A stretch of 64,000 nt of DNA, from NCBI GenBank assembly GCA_002293145.1, contig DBCO01000004.1, positions 1-64,000 of the forward strand. Reading direction: 5' to 3'. Shown here in pieces: positions 33,831 through 42,706 of the stretch (positions are counted from its first letter, which is position 1; each line of letters opens with the position of its first letter). Both the position numbers and the translations under genes were made by a program. Origin of the DNA: Akkermansiaceae bacterium UBA956 (GTDB lineage: Bacteria; Verrucomicrobiota; Verrucomicrobiia; Verrucomicrobiales; Akkermansiaceae). Under the pieces are notes generated by a model. The model saw nothing but the letters and a program-made list of their open reading frames with translations. It was not told the DNA's origin and searched no databases.

Positions 33831-34844
33831 ATGGATAACCTAACACACGGACTTCTCGGTATGGCAGTGGCTGTTTGCATCGCGCCGCGCGAATCACGGA
33901 GGCAGGCGGCGTGGGTGGGATTTCTTGCTGGAGAATTTCCTGACCTCGATTTGTTTCTACGCTCGGCGGATGACCCATTATTTGGTCTCGCGATGCACCG
34001 GCATTTTACCCACTCGCTGTTGTTTGCTCCGTTGATTGGTTTGGCGATGGCTTACCTTGTGATTGTGTGGCAGCGATGGCGAAAAAATGTCTTCCATGCA
34101 CGCGTTCTGATACTAGCTGGCACCGCGGCCGCATTGAGTCATGGCTTGTGCGATGTCTGGACCAGCTATGGTACCCGTTGGTATTGGCCGTTTGCAGACA
34201 CACGCGTGGCATGGGATTTGATTTCTGTGATCGATCCGCTATTTACCTTGCCTTTGCTGATCCTCATACCTTTTGCGGTGATCAAACGTTCGCGCCCGCT
34301 CTCGGCTATCGCTCTTGGCTGGGTTGTCGCATATCTATCACTGTGTTTTTTTCAGCAACAACGGGCTCTGTCTGCTGCATCATCGCTTGCTTCGCAACGC
34401 TCTCATCAAGCAGGTAATCTCACAGTCAAGCCATCCTTTGGCAACATCATGGTCTGGCGGGCTTTGTATCAACACGATGGGCGTGCCTACGTGATGTGCT
34501 TGCGCGCTAGCACTGAAGTTCAAGTTTTGGGGGAAAGCGATGTGACATTGGTTGATTCAAAGGAGGTCCCTGGCGTTCCCTCCGACTCTGTTCTAGCCAG
34601 AGACATTCAGCTCTTTGCAAATTTTTCAGATCAATGGCTCGCATGGCATCCGCAGCAAGCTCAAGTGCTCGGGGATCTGCGCTATGCTCTGCGGCCCGAT
34701 GCCATAGAACCGCTGTGGGGGATTTCGGTAAATCCTCAGCAGCCCGACCAGCATGTGGATTTCATGACATTTCGCCACACACGCAGAGATACATGGCAAG
34801 TTCTTTGGCAGATGATTCGTCACGGAAATGTTTCGACTGATTGA
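33831..34844 (+). CDS. Membrane-bound metal-dependent hydrolase (YdjM family)
   Basis: About 337 residues. The N-terminal signature MDNLTHGLLGMAVA, FLAGEFPDLDLFLR and MHRHFTHSLLF with conserved His and Asp residues matches the YdjM/DUF457-type inner-membrane hydrolases. About five membrane segments follow (LFAPLIGLAMAYLVIV; LILAGTAAALSHGL; LPLLILIPFAV; AIALGWVVAYLSLCFF), then a soluble C-terminal domain. Function is not settled in the family. The ATG at 33831 starts the conserved block directly and is preferred over an earlier open frame. Confidence 0.8.
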   Translation: MDNLTHGLLGMAVAVCIAPRESRRQAAWVGFLAGEFPDLDLFLRSADDPLFGLAMHRHFTHSLLFAPLIGLAMAYLVIVWQRWRKNVFHARVLILAGTAAALSHGLCDVWTSYGTRWYWPFADTRVAWDLISVIDPLFTLPLLILIPFAVIKRSRPLSAIALGWVVAYLSLCFFQQQRALSAASSLASQRSHQAGNLTVKPSFGNIMVWRALYQHDGRAYVMCLRASTEVQVLGESDVTLVDSKEVPGVPSDSVLARDIQLFANFSDQWLAWHPQQAQVLGDLRYALRPDAIEPLWGISVNPQQPDQHVDFMTFRHTRRDTWQVLWQMIRHGNVSTD

Positions 34845-34887
34845 AAGCTTGCCTCAATTTCGCCAATAATGCCAAAAAATCCTTGCA

Positions 34888-34917
34888 TTGACTTCTCCGT
34901 TGCGCCTGTGCTAGGAT
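34888..34917 (+). promoter_or_regulatory. Probable sigma-70 promoter of obgE
   Basis: TTGACT (34888-34893) and TAGGAT (34912-34917) with an 18-bp spacer, 21 bp before the obgE start codon. Confidence 0.55.
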
Positions 34918-34938
34918 TGCCGTCCGGTAACGGATATT

Positions 34939-36000
34939 ATGTTTATTGATCACATTCGAGTTTTTGCCAAAGCGGGAGACGGCGGCCATGGGGCGGTGAG
35001 TTTTCGCCGTGAAAAATACGTGCCGCGCGGTGGCCCCGATGGTGGCGATGGTGGTAAAGGTGGCGACGTGATCCTAAAGGTTTCTCCGCACACTGATAAC
35101 TTGCGCCAATTCCACTACGATCCTAAAATGGTCGCAGATAGTGGAGTAAATGGTGCGGGCGTCCGCAAAACGGGCCGTGGTGGCAAGCCTTTCATCGCCC
35201 TGGTTCCTCCCGGTACAGTCGTATACCGCACCCCCGCCTCGCACGTGCAAGAAGCCGTTGAAATGGAGCGCAGCGAAGAGGGGATCGACATGGAGCCCAT
35301 CGCTGACCTCACCGACATTGGTCAAGAATTTGTGCTCTGCGCCGGTGGTAAAGGTGGCAAGGGTAACTGGAATTTCAAGACGCCAACAAACCGTGCCCCC
35401 GTCGAGCACACGCTCGGTGAAGATGGTGAACTCGGCGTGTTTTATTTGGAGCTGCGCCGCATTGCTGATGTGGGCCTTGTCGGCTACCCGAATGCCGGAA
35501 AATCCACCCTCATTGGTAAACTTTCCCACGCTCAGCCGAAGGTCGCGTCTTATCCATTCACCACGCTACAACCTGTCGTCGGTGTGGCGGAGTTTCCGGG
35601 ATACAAGCGCTGTACTATTGCGGATATTCCCGGCTTGATCGAGGGCGCACACATGAACAAAGGCCTCGGCCACGAGTTCTTGCGCCATATCACACGCTGC
35701 AACTTGCTGCTTTTCGTCGTCGACATGGCTGGTACTGATGGCCGCGATCCTGTGCGCGATCTCGAAGTGCTGCGCTCGGAGATCCGCGAGTATGATGAAG
35801 AACTCGCGCGCTTTCCATGGATGGTGGTTGCGAACAAAATGGATTCGGATACTGCAGAGGAAAATCTCAAAATTTTCCGTCAACGATTTGCCAAGGTAGA
35901 AATTGTGCCGATTTCCGCAGAGCTAGAAATTGGCCTCGATCACCTGCGCTCAGTCTTGTTCGAGCGCGTTGCCAAAGCTGCTACCGCCATCGCCCTCTGA
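34939..36000 (+). CDS. obgE: Obg family GTPase
   Basis: A ribosome-assembly GTPase, 353 residues. The glycine-rich Obg fold comes first (GDGGHGAVSFRREKYVPRGG, DGGDGGKGGDVILK, GGKGGKGNWNFKT), then the G domain with G1 GYPNAGKSTLI, the switch regions (TTLQPVVGV, DIPGLIEGA), G4 NKMD and G5 ISA. It has no long C-terminal extension. It is usually found with rplU and rpmA, which are not adjacent here; argS follows 41 bp downstream. Confidence 0.97.
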   Translation: MFIDHIRVFAKAGDGGHGAVSFRREKYVPRGGPDGGDGGKGGDVILKVSPHTDNLRQFHYDPKMVADSGVNGAGVRKTGRGGKPFIALVPPGTVVYRTPASHVQEAVEMERSEEGIDMEPIADLTDIGQEFVLCAGGKGGKGNWNFKTPTNRAPVEHTLGEDGELGVFYLELRRIADVGLVGYPNAGKSTLIGKLSHAQPKVASYPFTTLQPVVGVAEFPGYKRCTIADIPGLIEGAHMNKGLGHEFLRHITRCNLLLFVVDMAGTDGRDPVRDLEVLRSEIREYDEELARFPWMVVANKMDSDTAEENLKIFRQRFAKVEIVPISAELEIGLDHLRSVLFERVAKAATAIAL

Positions 36001-36041
36001 GCCGATTAATTTTTTCTGAAATATCAACTTTTTGTTAGAGT

Positions 36042-37790
36042 ATGACTCTCGCACAACAACTCGAATTCACACTCACAGCTGTACTCGCTCAGGTATTGGG
36101 CGAATCCATCACAGCGGCCGTTAGCCCTGCCAACGATTTGCGTTTCGGCGATTACCAATCAAATGCGGCTATGGTCTTGGCGAAATCGCGTAAGATGAAT
36201 CCACGCGCTCTTGCCGAGCAAATTGTGGGCGCGTGGCCTGCTGACGCCATCGCCACGGTGGAAATCGCCGGCCCAGGATTCATCAATTTCCGCGTCAAAG
36301 CAGAAGTCTATGCTACACGCATGCAAAGTGCTGCCAGCGATGCGCGCCTTGGGGTTTCTCCCGTTGCTCATCCGCGCACCATCGTGCTGGACTTCTCCGC
36401 GCCTAACGTTGCCAAGCCGATGCACATCGGTCACATCCGCTCGACCATCCTCGGCGATAGCCTCTCGCGCATCGCCCGATTTCTCGGACACAAGGTCATC
36501 ACCGACAACCACATCGGCGATTGGGGTACGCAATTTGGAATGGTCACGTGGGCATGGAAAAACAGTCTCGATGAGCCAGCTCTGCTCGCCAATCCACTTG
36601 CAGAATTGCTGCGATTGTATCGTCATGCCAGCGATGCCTCGAAGGCTGATGAAAGCATTCGCGAAGCCTGCCGCCTCGAGTTGGTAAAGCTTCAACAAGG
36701 CGATGCCGGAAATTTCGCCATCTGGACGCGCTGTCTCGATCTCTCGAAACAGGGCCTGCAACAAATTTACCAACGTCTCGACGTCAGCTTCGATCACTGG
36801 CTCGGCGAGAGCGCCTACAACAATGCCCTCGCGCCGCTGGTGCAGAAATTGTTAGAAGGAAATCTCGCCCGTGAGAGCGATGGTGCTGTGTGCATTTTCA
36901 CGGATGGTTCCGTCGCTGATCAAACGAAAGATCCTTTCCTCATTCGCCGTGATGGTGAATGGTCGGATTTTCCGATGATGATTCGCAAGAGCGATGGCGG
37001 CTTTAACTACGCCACCACTGATATCGCCACGCTGGAATTCCGCAAAAACGAATGGAACGCCGATTCTGTTTGGTATGTGGTTGATCACCGCCAGTCCTTG
37101 CATTTCCAACAACTTTTCGCTGTTGCTGGACGTCTCGGGCTCGCATCCATGGACCTACGCCATATCGCCTTTGGCACCATTCTCGGCACTGATGGTAAGC
37201 CGCTGAAAACCCGCGCTGGTGACCTGCCGCAGCTCGCCGATGTGCTCGATGATTCCGTCGCCGCCGCGCGCGTTGCCGTCAATGAACGCAGCCGTCTTGA
37301 TACCGATGAAGAACGCGCTGAACTTGCAGAATTGATCGGCATCAGCGCCGTGAAATTCACCGAGCTGGCTCACCATCGTTTGTCCGATTATGTGTTCGAT
37401 CTCGATAAAATGGTCGCGCTCGAGGGTGACACCGCGCCGTATTTGTTTTACAGCAACGTTCGCAGTCGATCGATCTTCCGCAAGCTCGAAGAGCCCTTCG
37501 TCGCCGGTGCCCCGATCGAACTTACCGAAGATGCAGAAATTCACCTCGCGCGATTGCTTGCTCGCTTCGCTGAAGTAGTGCCCGCCGTGCTTGATGACTG
37601 CCGCCCGAACATTCTTACCAGCTACCTGTTAGAGGTTGCTCGTGCCTTCCACAGCTACTTCGAGGCCTGCCCCGTGCTGAAAGCCGATGGCATCACGCGC
37701 CATAGTCGACTGACCTTGTGCCATGTCACCGCCCTAACGCTCGCCACTGGTCTGCAGCTGCTAGGGATAGCGGTGCCGGAGCGGATGTAA
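36042..37790 (+). CDS. argS: Arginyl-tRNA synthetase
   Basis: Class I aminoacyl-tRNA synthetase, 582 residues, normal length. Visible landmarks: the N-terminal additional domain (FGDYQSNAAMVLAK), HIGH-type KPMHIGHIRSTILGD preceded by VLDFSAPNVA, and the region following the Rossmann fold with FGTILGTDGKPLKTRAGD, where the KMSK equivalent of ArgRS lies. The anticodon-binding helical domain is at the C-terminus (HSYFEACPVL, ALTLATGLQLLGIAVPERM). Follows obgE on the same strand. Confidence 0.96.
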   Translation: MTLAQQLEFTLTAVLAQVLGESITAAVSPANDLRFGDYQSNAAMVLAKSRKMNPRALAEQIVGAWPADAIATVEIAGPGFINFRVKAEVYATRMQSAASDARLGVSPVAHPRTIVLDFSAPNVAKPMHIGHIRSTILGDSLSRIARFLGHKVITDNHIGDWGTQFGMVTWAWKNSLDEPALLANPLAELLRLYRHASDASKADESIREACRLELVKLQQGDAGNFAIWTRCLDLSKQGLQQIYQRLDVSFDHWLGESAYNNALAPLVQKLLEGNLARESDGAVCIFTDGSVADQTKDPFLIRRDGEWSDFPMMIRKSDGGFNYATTDIATLEFRKNEWNADSVWYVVDHRQSLHFQQLFAVAGRLGLASMDLRHIAFGTILGTDGKPLKTRAGDLPQLADVLDDSVAAARVAVNERSRLDTDEERAELAELIGISAVKFTELAHHRLSDYVFDLDKMVALEGDTAPYLFYSNVRSRSIFRKLEEPFVAGAPIELTEDAEIHLARLLARFAEVVPAVLDDCRPNILTSYLLEVARAFHSYFEACPVLKADGITRHSRLTLCHVTALTLATGLQLLGIAVPERM

Positions 37791-37918
37791 TGTTGTGGCG
37801 GCGCTTTCCAAGCGCCTCGCCTCTATTCCGTATTTGAAAGTCTTGGCGTTTGAAATAACCGACACCTTTTCATGAGGAAATTTCATAGTTGGCATGTTTT
37901 GTGCTATCATGATGGGGC

Positions 37919-39232
37919 ATGAGTCAAAATCATACAACAAAAAAAGCCCTAATTTCATTGATAATCTGGGGCATGGGAAGTGGGTTGTTGCAGGCGCAGG
38001 AGACTGCCGCAGCTGCAGTCGATTCCGGAAATAGCGCGTGGATTTTCACCGCGACGGCACTGGTACTGTTCATGACAATGCCAGGATTGGCGTTGTTTTA
38101 TGGCGGACTGGTGCGGGGAAAAAATTTCCTCTCGGTACTAGGGCAGTGTGCAGGCATCGCTTTTGTGGCATCGCTGCTGTGGGTCGGTGGGCTTTACAGT
38201 CTGGCCTTCAAGGGCGATGGCAAGTGGATCGGTGACCTGAGCGCTGCGTTTTTGCACGGGATCGGCACGGATGCGGTAGCGGTAAATACCTCCATTCCCG
38301 AGCTCCTGTTTGTGATGTTTCAGATGACCTTCGCGATCATCACGCCAGCGCTTTACATTGGAGCGGTGGTCGAGCGGATGAAATTTTCGGCAGTAATGCT
38401 GTTCTCGGCGCTATGGCTGGCGCTGGTTTACACGCCCGTGACTAAGTGGGTCTGGGGTGGCGGTTGGCTGTTTGAGATGGGAATTCGCGATCTCGCAGGC
38501 GGCATCGTGGTCCATGCCACAGCAGGCGTCAGCGCCTTAGTACTGGCGATTTTATTAGGCAAACGCAAGGGTTTTCCGCAACACCCACATCCCCCACACA
38601 ATCCGGCGATGGTTTTCATCGGCGCCGCGATGCTCTGGGTCGGATGGTTTGGCTTCAATGCCGGTAGTCAACTATCAGCTGGTGGCAGTGCTGCGATGAC
38701 GATGTTGGTGACACATCTTTCCGCCTGCGCTGCGGCATTGGTGTGGATGTTGTTAGAAAAAGTTCGCAATGGCAAAATCGGAGTTGTTGGTATGGTGACT
38801 GGCTTAGTAGCAGGCCTCGCAACGGTGACTCCAGCCTCCGGCGATGTCGGGCCGCTGGGCGCCATCGCGATCGGTTCTTTAGCTGCAGTAGTCTGCTATT
38901 TTGCGGTGAGTTTGATTCGTGAAAAATGGCACATCGATGACTCGCTTGATGTCTTTGCCGTTCACGGAGTCGGGGGTATTCTAGGCACCATTCTGTTAGC
39001 CTTTTTTGGGCAGAAATCACTGGGCGGTCTTGGCATCGTCAAGCCCGTGGGCGAACAATTGCTGATCCAATTGACAGGACTCGGTGTGACGATTGTGTGG
39101 TCGGCATTGGCCACGGTGATCTTGTTTTTCTTGGTCAAAAAAACCATTGGTGTAAGAGTCACGCAAGAGCAGGAATATGAAGGGCTCGATCGCGCCGAAC
39201 ACGGTGAGAATGCCTATCCGATGGAATCCTGA
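37919..39232 (+). CDS. amtB: Ammonium transporter
   Basis: 437 residues. A signal-peptide-like N-terminus (LISLIIWGMGSGLLQAQ) is followed by 11 membrane segments. Amt hallmarks are MTMPGLALFYGGLVRGKN, DLAGGIVVHATAG (with the structural Asp and the first pore His), FNAGSQL and AVHGVGGILGT (the second pore His). It takes up ammonium at low concentrations. No PII gene (glnK) is adjacent. Its last 19 bp overlap the 3' end of a convergent unknown gene. Confidence 0.94.
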   Translation: MSQNHTTKKALISLIIWGMGSGLLQAQETAAAAVDSGNSAWIFTATALVLFMTMPGLALFYGGLVRGKNFLSVLGQCAGIAFVASLLWVGGLYSLAFKGDGKWIGDLSAAFLHGIGTDAVAVNTSIPELLFVMFQMTFAIITPALYIGAVVERMKFSAVMLFSALWLALVYTPVTKWVWGGGWLFEMGIRDLAGGIVVHATAGVSALVLAILLGKRKGFPQHPHPPHNPAMVFIGAAMLWVGWFGFNAGSQLSAGGSAAMTMLVTHLSACAAALVWMLLEKVRNGKIGVVGMVTGLVAGLATVTPASGDVGPLGAIAIGSLAAVVCYFAVSLIREKWHIDDSLDVFAVHGVGGILGTILLAFFGQKSLGGLGIVKPVGEQLLIQLTGLGVTIVWSALATVILFFLVKKTIGVRVTQEQEYEGLDRAEHGENAYPMES

Positions 39233-39714
39233 TTGCTGCGTTTGACGACTTCTAACAGCCAACGACGATTGCGGACTAGGTGAAATGTTTCCCGATGCCG
39301 CAAGTCGTTAGCGTGTTTGGTGTATTCAATCTCCAAGGTCACACTGCTCGGTGTAATCGACATTTTTTTCACCCGAAACAACGGCGCGCGCTGCATGCGT
39401 ATGAAGCAATGCAGCGGCACGTGAAAATGCGAGGCATTCCACAACAAAGTCGCTGGAAAAAAATCATCCAGCTCCGAAAGTGCATGAAAAACTTCGCGCA
39501 CACGACGTTCGCCATGCTTGGCAATCAAGCGCGATGCATGATGCCAGTTGCGCCACCGATCGACCAAACTGCCTAGCGGATTGGCATGATCTTCCTCCAT
39601 TTCCTCGATCAAAGCGCGAGCATGAATTGCCATTTTCTCATGCAATTCATCACGCGTGAGTAATCCTCTTTCGAACTGCCGAATTAATGCTGGCGGTGTG
39701 GGCAAAACATCCAT
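39214..39714 (-). CDS. Protein of unknown function, convergent with amtB
   Basis: I do not recognise this 166-residue protein. It begins with an alpha-helical part (LIRQFERGLLTRDELHEKMA, HARALIEEMEEDHANPLGS), then contains WRNWHHASRLIAKHGERRVR and VHVPLHCFIRMQ-like strands ending in a basic tail. No signal peptide or membrane segment. Its last 19 bp overlap the amtB stop. The gene is compact and free of alternatives, so it is probably real. Confidence 0.6.
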   Translation of the reverse strand: MDVLPTPPALIRQFERGLLTRDELHEKMAIHARALIEEMEEDHANPLGSLVDRWRNWHHASRLIAKHGERRVREVFHALSELDDFFPATLLWNASHFHVPLHCFIRMQRAPLFRVKKMSITPSSVTLEIEYTKHANDLRHRETFHLVRNRRWLLEVVKRSNQDSIG

Positions 39715-39764
39715 TGCTCTGACTATCGCTGATTTCTTCCTGCCCGCAAGCGGAAATCAGCTTC

Positions 39765-40811
39765 ATGCAACGAGAAAAAAAACCAATCTTGCCAGAACCA
39801 TTACGCACTGGCAGATTGCTGCTTCTCATGACTCATCCACTTCATCATCGCGCGCTGCTTTGGTTGCTCGTTGCGACATTTCTGTGGAGCATTAGCTTTC
39901 CCTTCGTTCAGATCCTCTACGTCGAACAGAAATCTTTGCTCCCCGGAGCCTCAACACTCTTTCTCTCGACTTTACTGATGGCCACACGCTTCGGCATTGC
40001 GACGATTTTGTTGCTGCCTTTTGTCGTGGGAAAAATGGCAAATTTCACCGCTCGCGAGTGGGAGCAGGGTCTGAGTCTCGCTCTGTTTGGTGGCGTGGGC
40101 ATGTGGTTGCAGGCCGATGCGCTCGCCTACACCAAAGCCTCCACCTGTGCCTTCATCACTCAAGGTTATTGCGTTTTTCTTCCGATTGTCCATGCAATCA
40201 AACAGCGCCGTATGCCTAACGTGCGAATCATCATCGCAATGATCATGGTGCTTTTAGGCGTGGCCTGGCTATCCGGAGTCAAACCTAGCGATCTGCACAT
40301 GGGCCGAGGCGAGGCGCAGACACTACTCGCCGCTGCCATTTTCACACTGCAGATACTGTGCCTCGAAAATCCGCGCTATCAAAACAATCGCAGCCTGCCG
40401 ATCACATGGATCATGTTTCTCGGCATCACGGCCTTTGCATTGCCCTGCGCCTATATCATAGCAGATCAACCGAGCGATCTCACTACAGCTATGCAATCCA
40501 CGTCATCTTGGCTGCTCGTCGCCACCATGTCCTTGCTTTGCAGCATCGCCGCATTCGGTTTGATGAACCACTGGCAAGGCTTCGTTCACTCTGTCGAAGC
40601 GGGCCTAATCTATTGCACTGAGCCCGTTTTCACCAGCATCGTGGCGATGTTCTTGCCCGCGATTATCGGTCGAATGATCGGCCATCCCATCGCCAATGAA
40701 ACCTGGACTTACGCCTTAATCGGCGGTGGCCTGCTCATCACAGTCGCCAACATCATCGTCCAACAAAAACCTCCGCAGAAAACAGCGACGAGTGATCTAT
40801 CCAATTCTTAG
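39765..40811 (+). CDS. DMT-superfamily (EamA) transporter
   Basis: 348 residues with about ten membrane segments in two EamA repeats: LLWLLVATFLWSISFPFVQIL and ATRFGIATILLLPFVV in the first, then a second set ending in TYALIGGGLLITVANIIV. Segments such as GVGMWLQADALAYTKASTCAF and VEAGLIYCTEPVFTSIVAMF are typical of drug/metabolite exporters. The substrate is unknown. A later ATG at 39828 gives a shorter N-terminus directly before the first membrane segment and may be the true start. Confidence 0.85.
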   Translation: MQREKKPILPEPLRTGRLLLLMTHPLHHRALLWLLVATFLWSISFPFVQILYVEQKSLLPGASTLFLSTLLMATRFGIATILLLPFVVGKMANFTAREWEQGLSLALFGGVGMWLQADALAYTKASTCAFITQGYCVFLPIVHAIKQRRMPNVRIIIAMIMVLLGVAWLSGVKPSDLHMGRGEAQTLLAAAIFTLQILCLENPRYQNNRSLPITWIMFLGITAFALPCAYIIADQPSDLTTAMQSTSSWLLVATMSLLCSIAAFGLMNHWQGFVHSVEAGLIYCTEPVFTSIVAMFLPAIIGRMIGHPIANETWTYALIGGGLLITVANIIVQQKPPQKTATSDLSNS

Positions 40812-40823
40812 TTGAGAACGCGA

Positions 40824-41417
40824 TCACCCTTCCGATTGATGCAATGCATAGCGTAATGCGAGCAAGCGAATTCCAGTTATTACTAGGATCGTAGTAATTT
40901 TACAAATCTCTGCACCGAGGCCAAAATGCTCTAGCAGATAATAGAGTAAACCACCCGCGATACAGGCCGAAGCGTAAATTTCTTTGCGGAAAATCAGCGG
41001 CACTTCTGCACGCAATACATCGCGCAATACGCCGCCAAAGGTTGCTGTGACAACCCCCATGCCGAGGCAAGCCCACCATGCCAGATGGTGATCACGCGCC
41101 ACTTCCATACCCACGACCATGAAAATTCCAATGCTCAAGGCATCCACCCACGACACCAGACGTCGCACCTTGCCCCACCAGCGATCACCCGAAAAAGCCA
41201 CCAGCGTTGCTACCATCGCGATGATTACAAAGGCCGGATGCCGCAGCACGAGCGGCGGTAGGTCACCAATCAAAATACTCCGTAGTGTGCCACCGCCGAC
41301 GCCGGTGACCAAGGCTACCACAAACATGCCGAAAAAATCCATGCCTGCCCGTCGAGCTCCAATCGCTCCCGAAGCTGCTGCCACAAATACCGCAACAATG
41401 TCCCATGCATGCACCAC
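40824..41417 (-). CDS. TRIC-type cation channel family protein (YicG-like, UPF0126)
   Basis: 197 residues, seven hydrophobic segments in a duplicated arrangement, each half carrying a glycine-rich kink (VTGVGGGTLRSILIGDLPPLVL in the first, VVTATFGGVLRDVLRAEVPLIF in the second). This matches bacterial TRIC channels. The start is a GTG at 41417 whose G is the last base of a run of eight G's (41417-41424 as C's on the plus strand); the run also supplies the only Shine-Dalgarno-like sequence, so slippage there would alter translation. Ion selectivity is not known. Confidence 0.85.
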   Translation of the reverse strand: MVHAWDIVAVFVAAASGAIGARRAGMDFFGMFVVALVTGVGGGTLRSILIGDLPPLVLRHPAFVIIAMVATLVAFSGDRWWGKVRRLVSWVDALSIGIFMVVGMEVARDHHLAWWACLGMGVVTATFGGVLRDVLRAEVPLIFRKEIYASACIAGGLLYYLLEHFGLGAEICKITTILVITGIRLLALRYALHQSEG

Positions 41418-41424
41418 CCCCCCC
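41417..41424. repeat. C8/G8 homopolymer at the start codon of the TRIC gene
   Basis: Eight C's on the plus strand (G8 on the coding strand of the TRIC gene). The tract forms the ribosome-binding region and the first base of the GTG start. Length changes would move the Shine-Dalgarno spacing. Confidence 0.5.
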
Positions 41425-41513
41425 TCAGTGACAGGTCATCCCCGATCATGCAATCCTTTCTTGATATAGCCAGTCGTGCTTGATTTGCGTGTGAAATCTG
41501 ACATATTTCCTTT

Positions 41514-42284
41514 ATGAATCGACGCACTGCTCTCCGCATCCTTGCTCCTTCCTTGTTGTTACAGCCGAGTTTTGCTCTGGGCTCCAAAGCGACGACCAAA
41601 AAAGGCTGGGCTGGGGGTGATCGCAATGCGCACAAGAAATTCGGTGTTCATTGGTATTATACCTGGTGGCATGGCGGCAATGATAACCCGGACATCGAGT
41701 TTGTTCCGATGATCAAAAACCGCAAGGATGTCGAGGGGGGTAACTCTTTTGCTGCGTTGAAAAACATGAAAAATATCAAACATTTGCTTGGTTACAATGA
41801 ACCTGAGCGCTTTGATCAGGGAAATCTTTCCATCGATGATGCTCTCAAGCATTGGCCCAAGCTCCAAGCCATCGCCGAGGCGAAAAATACTCCGTTAGGC
41901 AGCCCTGCTCCATCGTCGGATGGCAAGGGGGTGCAATGGTTGGAAGAGTTCATGCGCCGGGCGAAAAAACAAAAACTCCGCGTCGATTTTATCGCCATGC
42001 ACTGGTATCGCGGTCGCGATGCTGATGACTTCGAAAACTTCCTCAAAGGCCTCGCCAAGGAACATCGATTGCCGGTGTGGCTCACGGAATTTAATGGATG
42101 GAGCGGCACCGAGCGGGAAAACTATGCCTTTCTCAAGCAGGCACTGAAATTTCTCGAACGTGACAAATCGATCGAGCGCTATGCTTACTTCGAACCCGGA
42201 AAAGGTAAGCCGCACAGTCTTTTCGGCGAGGAAGAAGATGGCCTGTCACGCCTGGGCCTACTCTATCGGGATGCAGGCGTTTGA
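41514..42284 (+). CDS. GH128-like glycoside hydrolase (Asl1-type)
   Basis: 256 residues. The N-terminus MNRRTALRILAPSLLLQPSFA is a signal peptide with a twin-arginine start. The TIM-barrel part contains GVHWYYTWWHG, LLGYNEPE (Glu96, probable acid/base), IAMHWYRG and VWLTEFNGWSG (Glu192, probable nucleophile). This pattern belongs to the Asl1/GH128 family of beta-1,3-glucan-active enzymes in fungi and bacteria. It would act outside the cytoplasm. Substrate is inferred from the family only. Confidence 0.75.
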   Translation: MNRRTALRILAPSLLLQPSFALGSKATTKKGWAGGDRNAHKKFGVHWYYTWWHGGNDNPDIEFVPMIKNRKDVEGGNSFAALKNMKNIKHLLGYNEPERFDQGNLSIDDALKHWPKLQAIAEAKNTPLGSPAPSSDGKGVQWLEEFMRRAKKQKLRVDFIAMHWYRGRDADDFENFLKGLAKEHRLPVWLTEFNGWSGTERENYAFLKQALKFLERDKSIERYAYFEPGKGKPHSLFGEEEDGLSRLGLLYRDAGV

Positions 42285-42706
42285 AGATCTTGGCTACCAT
42301 TTTTTATCCTCGAAGTGTACCATCCACCATCCACCTTCGCCCACCGACAGCAGCACAGTGCAGCGCAGTGCAGCGAAGCAGCGCGACTTCTAGCGTGGCA
42401 AAAATAGCTGTGGTGTTGGATCAAATGGATGAGCTTCGGGATGCTGCTGCTGAATCCGATTACCGTGATCTTCGCCTCAGGTTCAGCGCTACAGCGTGCG
42501 CTTAGTGATCTGTCAGAAACTGAATCGGCCGATTCGTCTGAAATTGCGCGTAAAATTTCTGTAGCAATGCTTACGGCATTCTGGGTATCCTCAATTCATT
42601 ATAGAAATGCTTCTATGTCGCTAGCGCTATTACAAGATTAGTTCGGATATCTAACATATTTTTTTCTTTGACATTTGGTTACGCATTGCTAATGTAAAGC
42701 AGGCTT
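42285..42706. other. 422-bp intergenic region without a clear gene
   Basis: Between the GH128-like gene and the Verru_Chthon gene. It contains a repetitive stretch around 42349-42386 with direct repeats of AGTGCAGCG, and a short open frame (42429-42641) whose sequence I do not recognise. A promoter for the next gene lies at its right end. I see no gene here that I would support. Confidence 0.5.
42668..42695 (+). promoter_or_regulatory. Probable promoter of the Verru_Chthon A gene
   Basis: TTGACA (42668-42673) and TAATGT (42690-42695) with a 16-bp spacer. Only 11 bp separate the -10 box from the ATG at 42707, so the mRNA would have a very short or no leader. Confidence 0.5.

Noticed and set aside
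37919..39232. PII-regulated amtB-glnK operon
   Set aside because: No glnK is present next to amtB; the convergent neighbour has no PII features.
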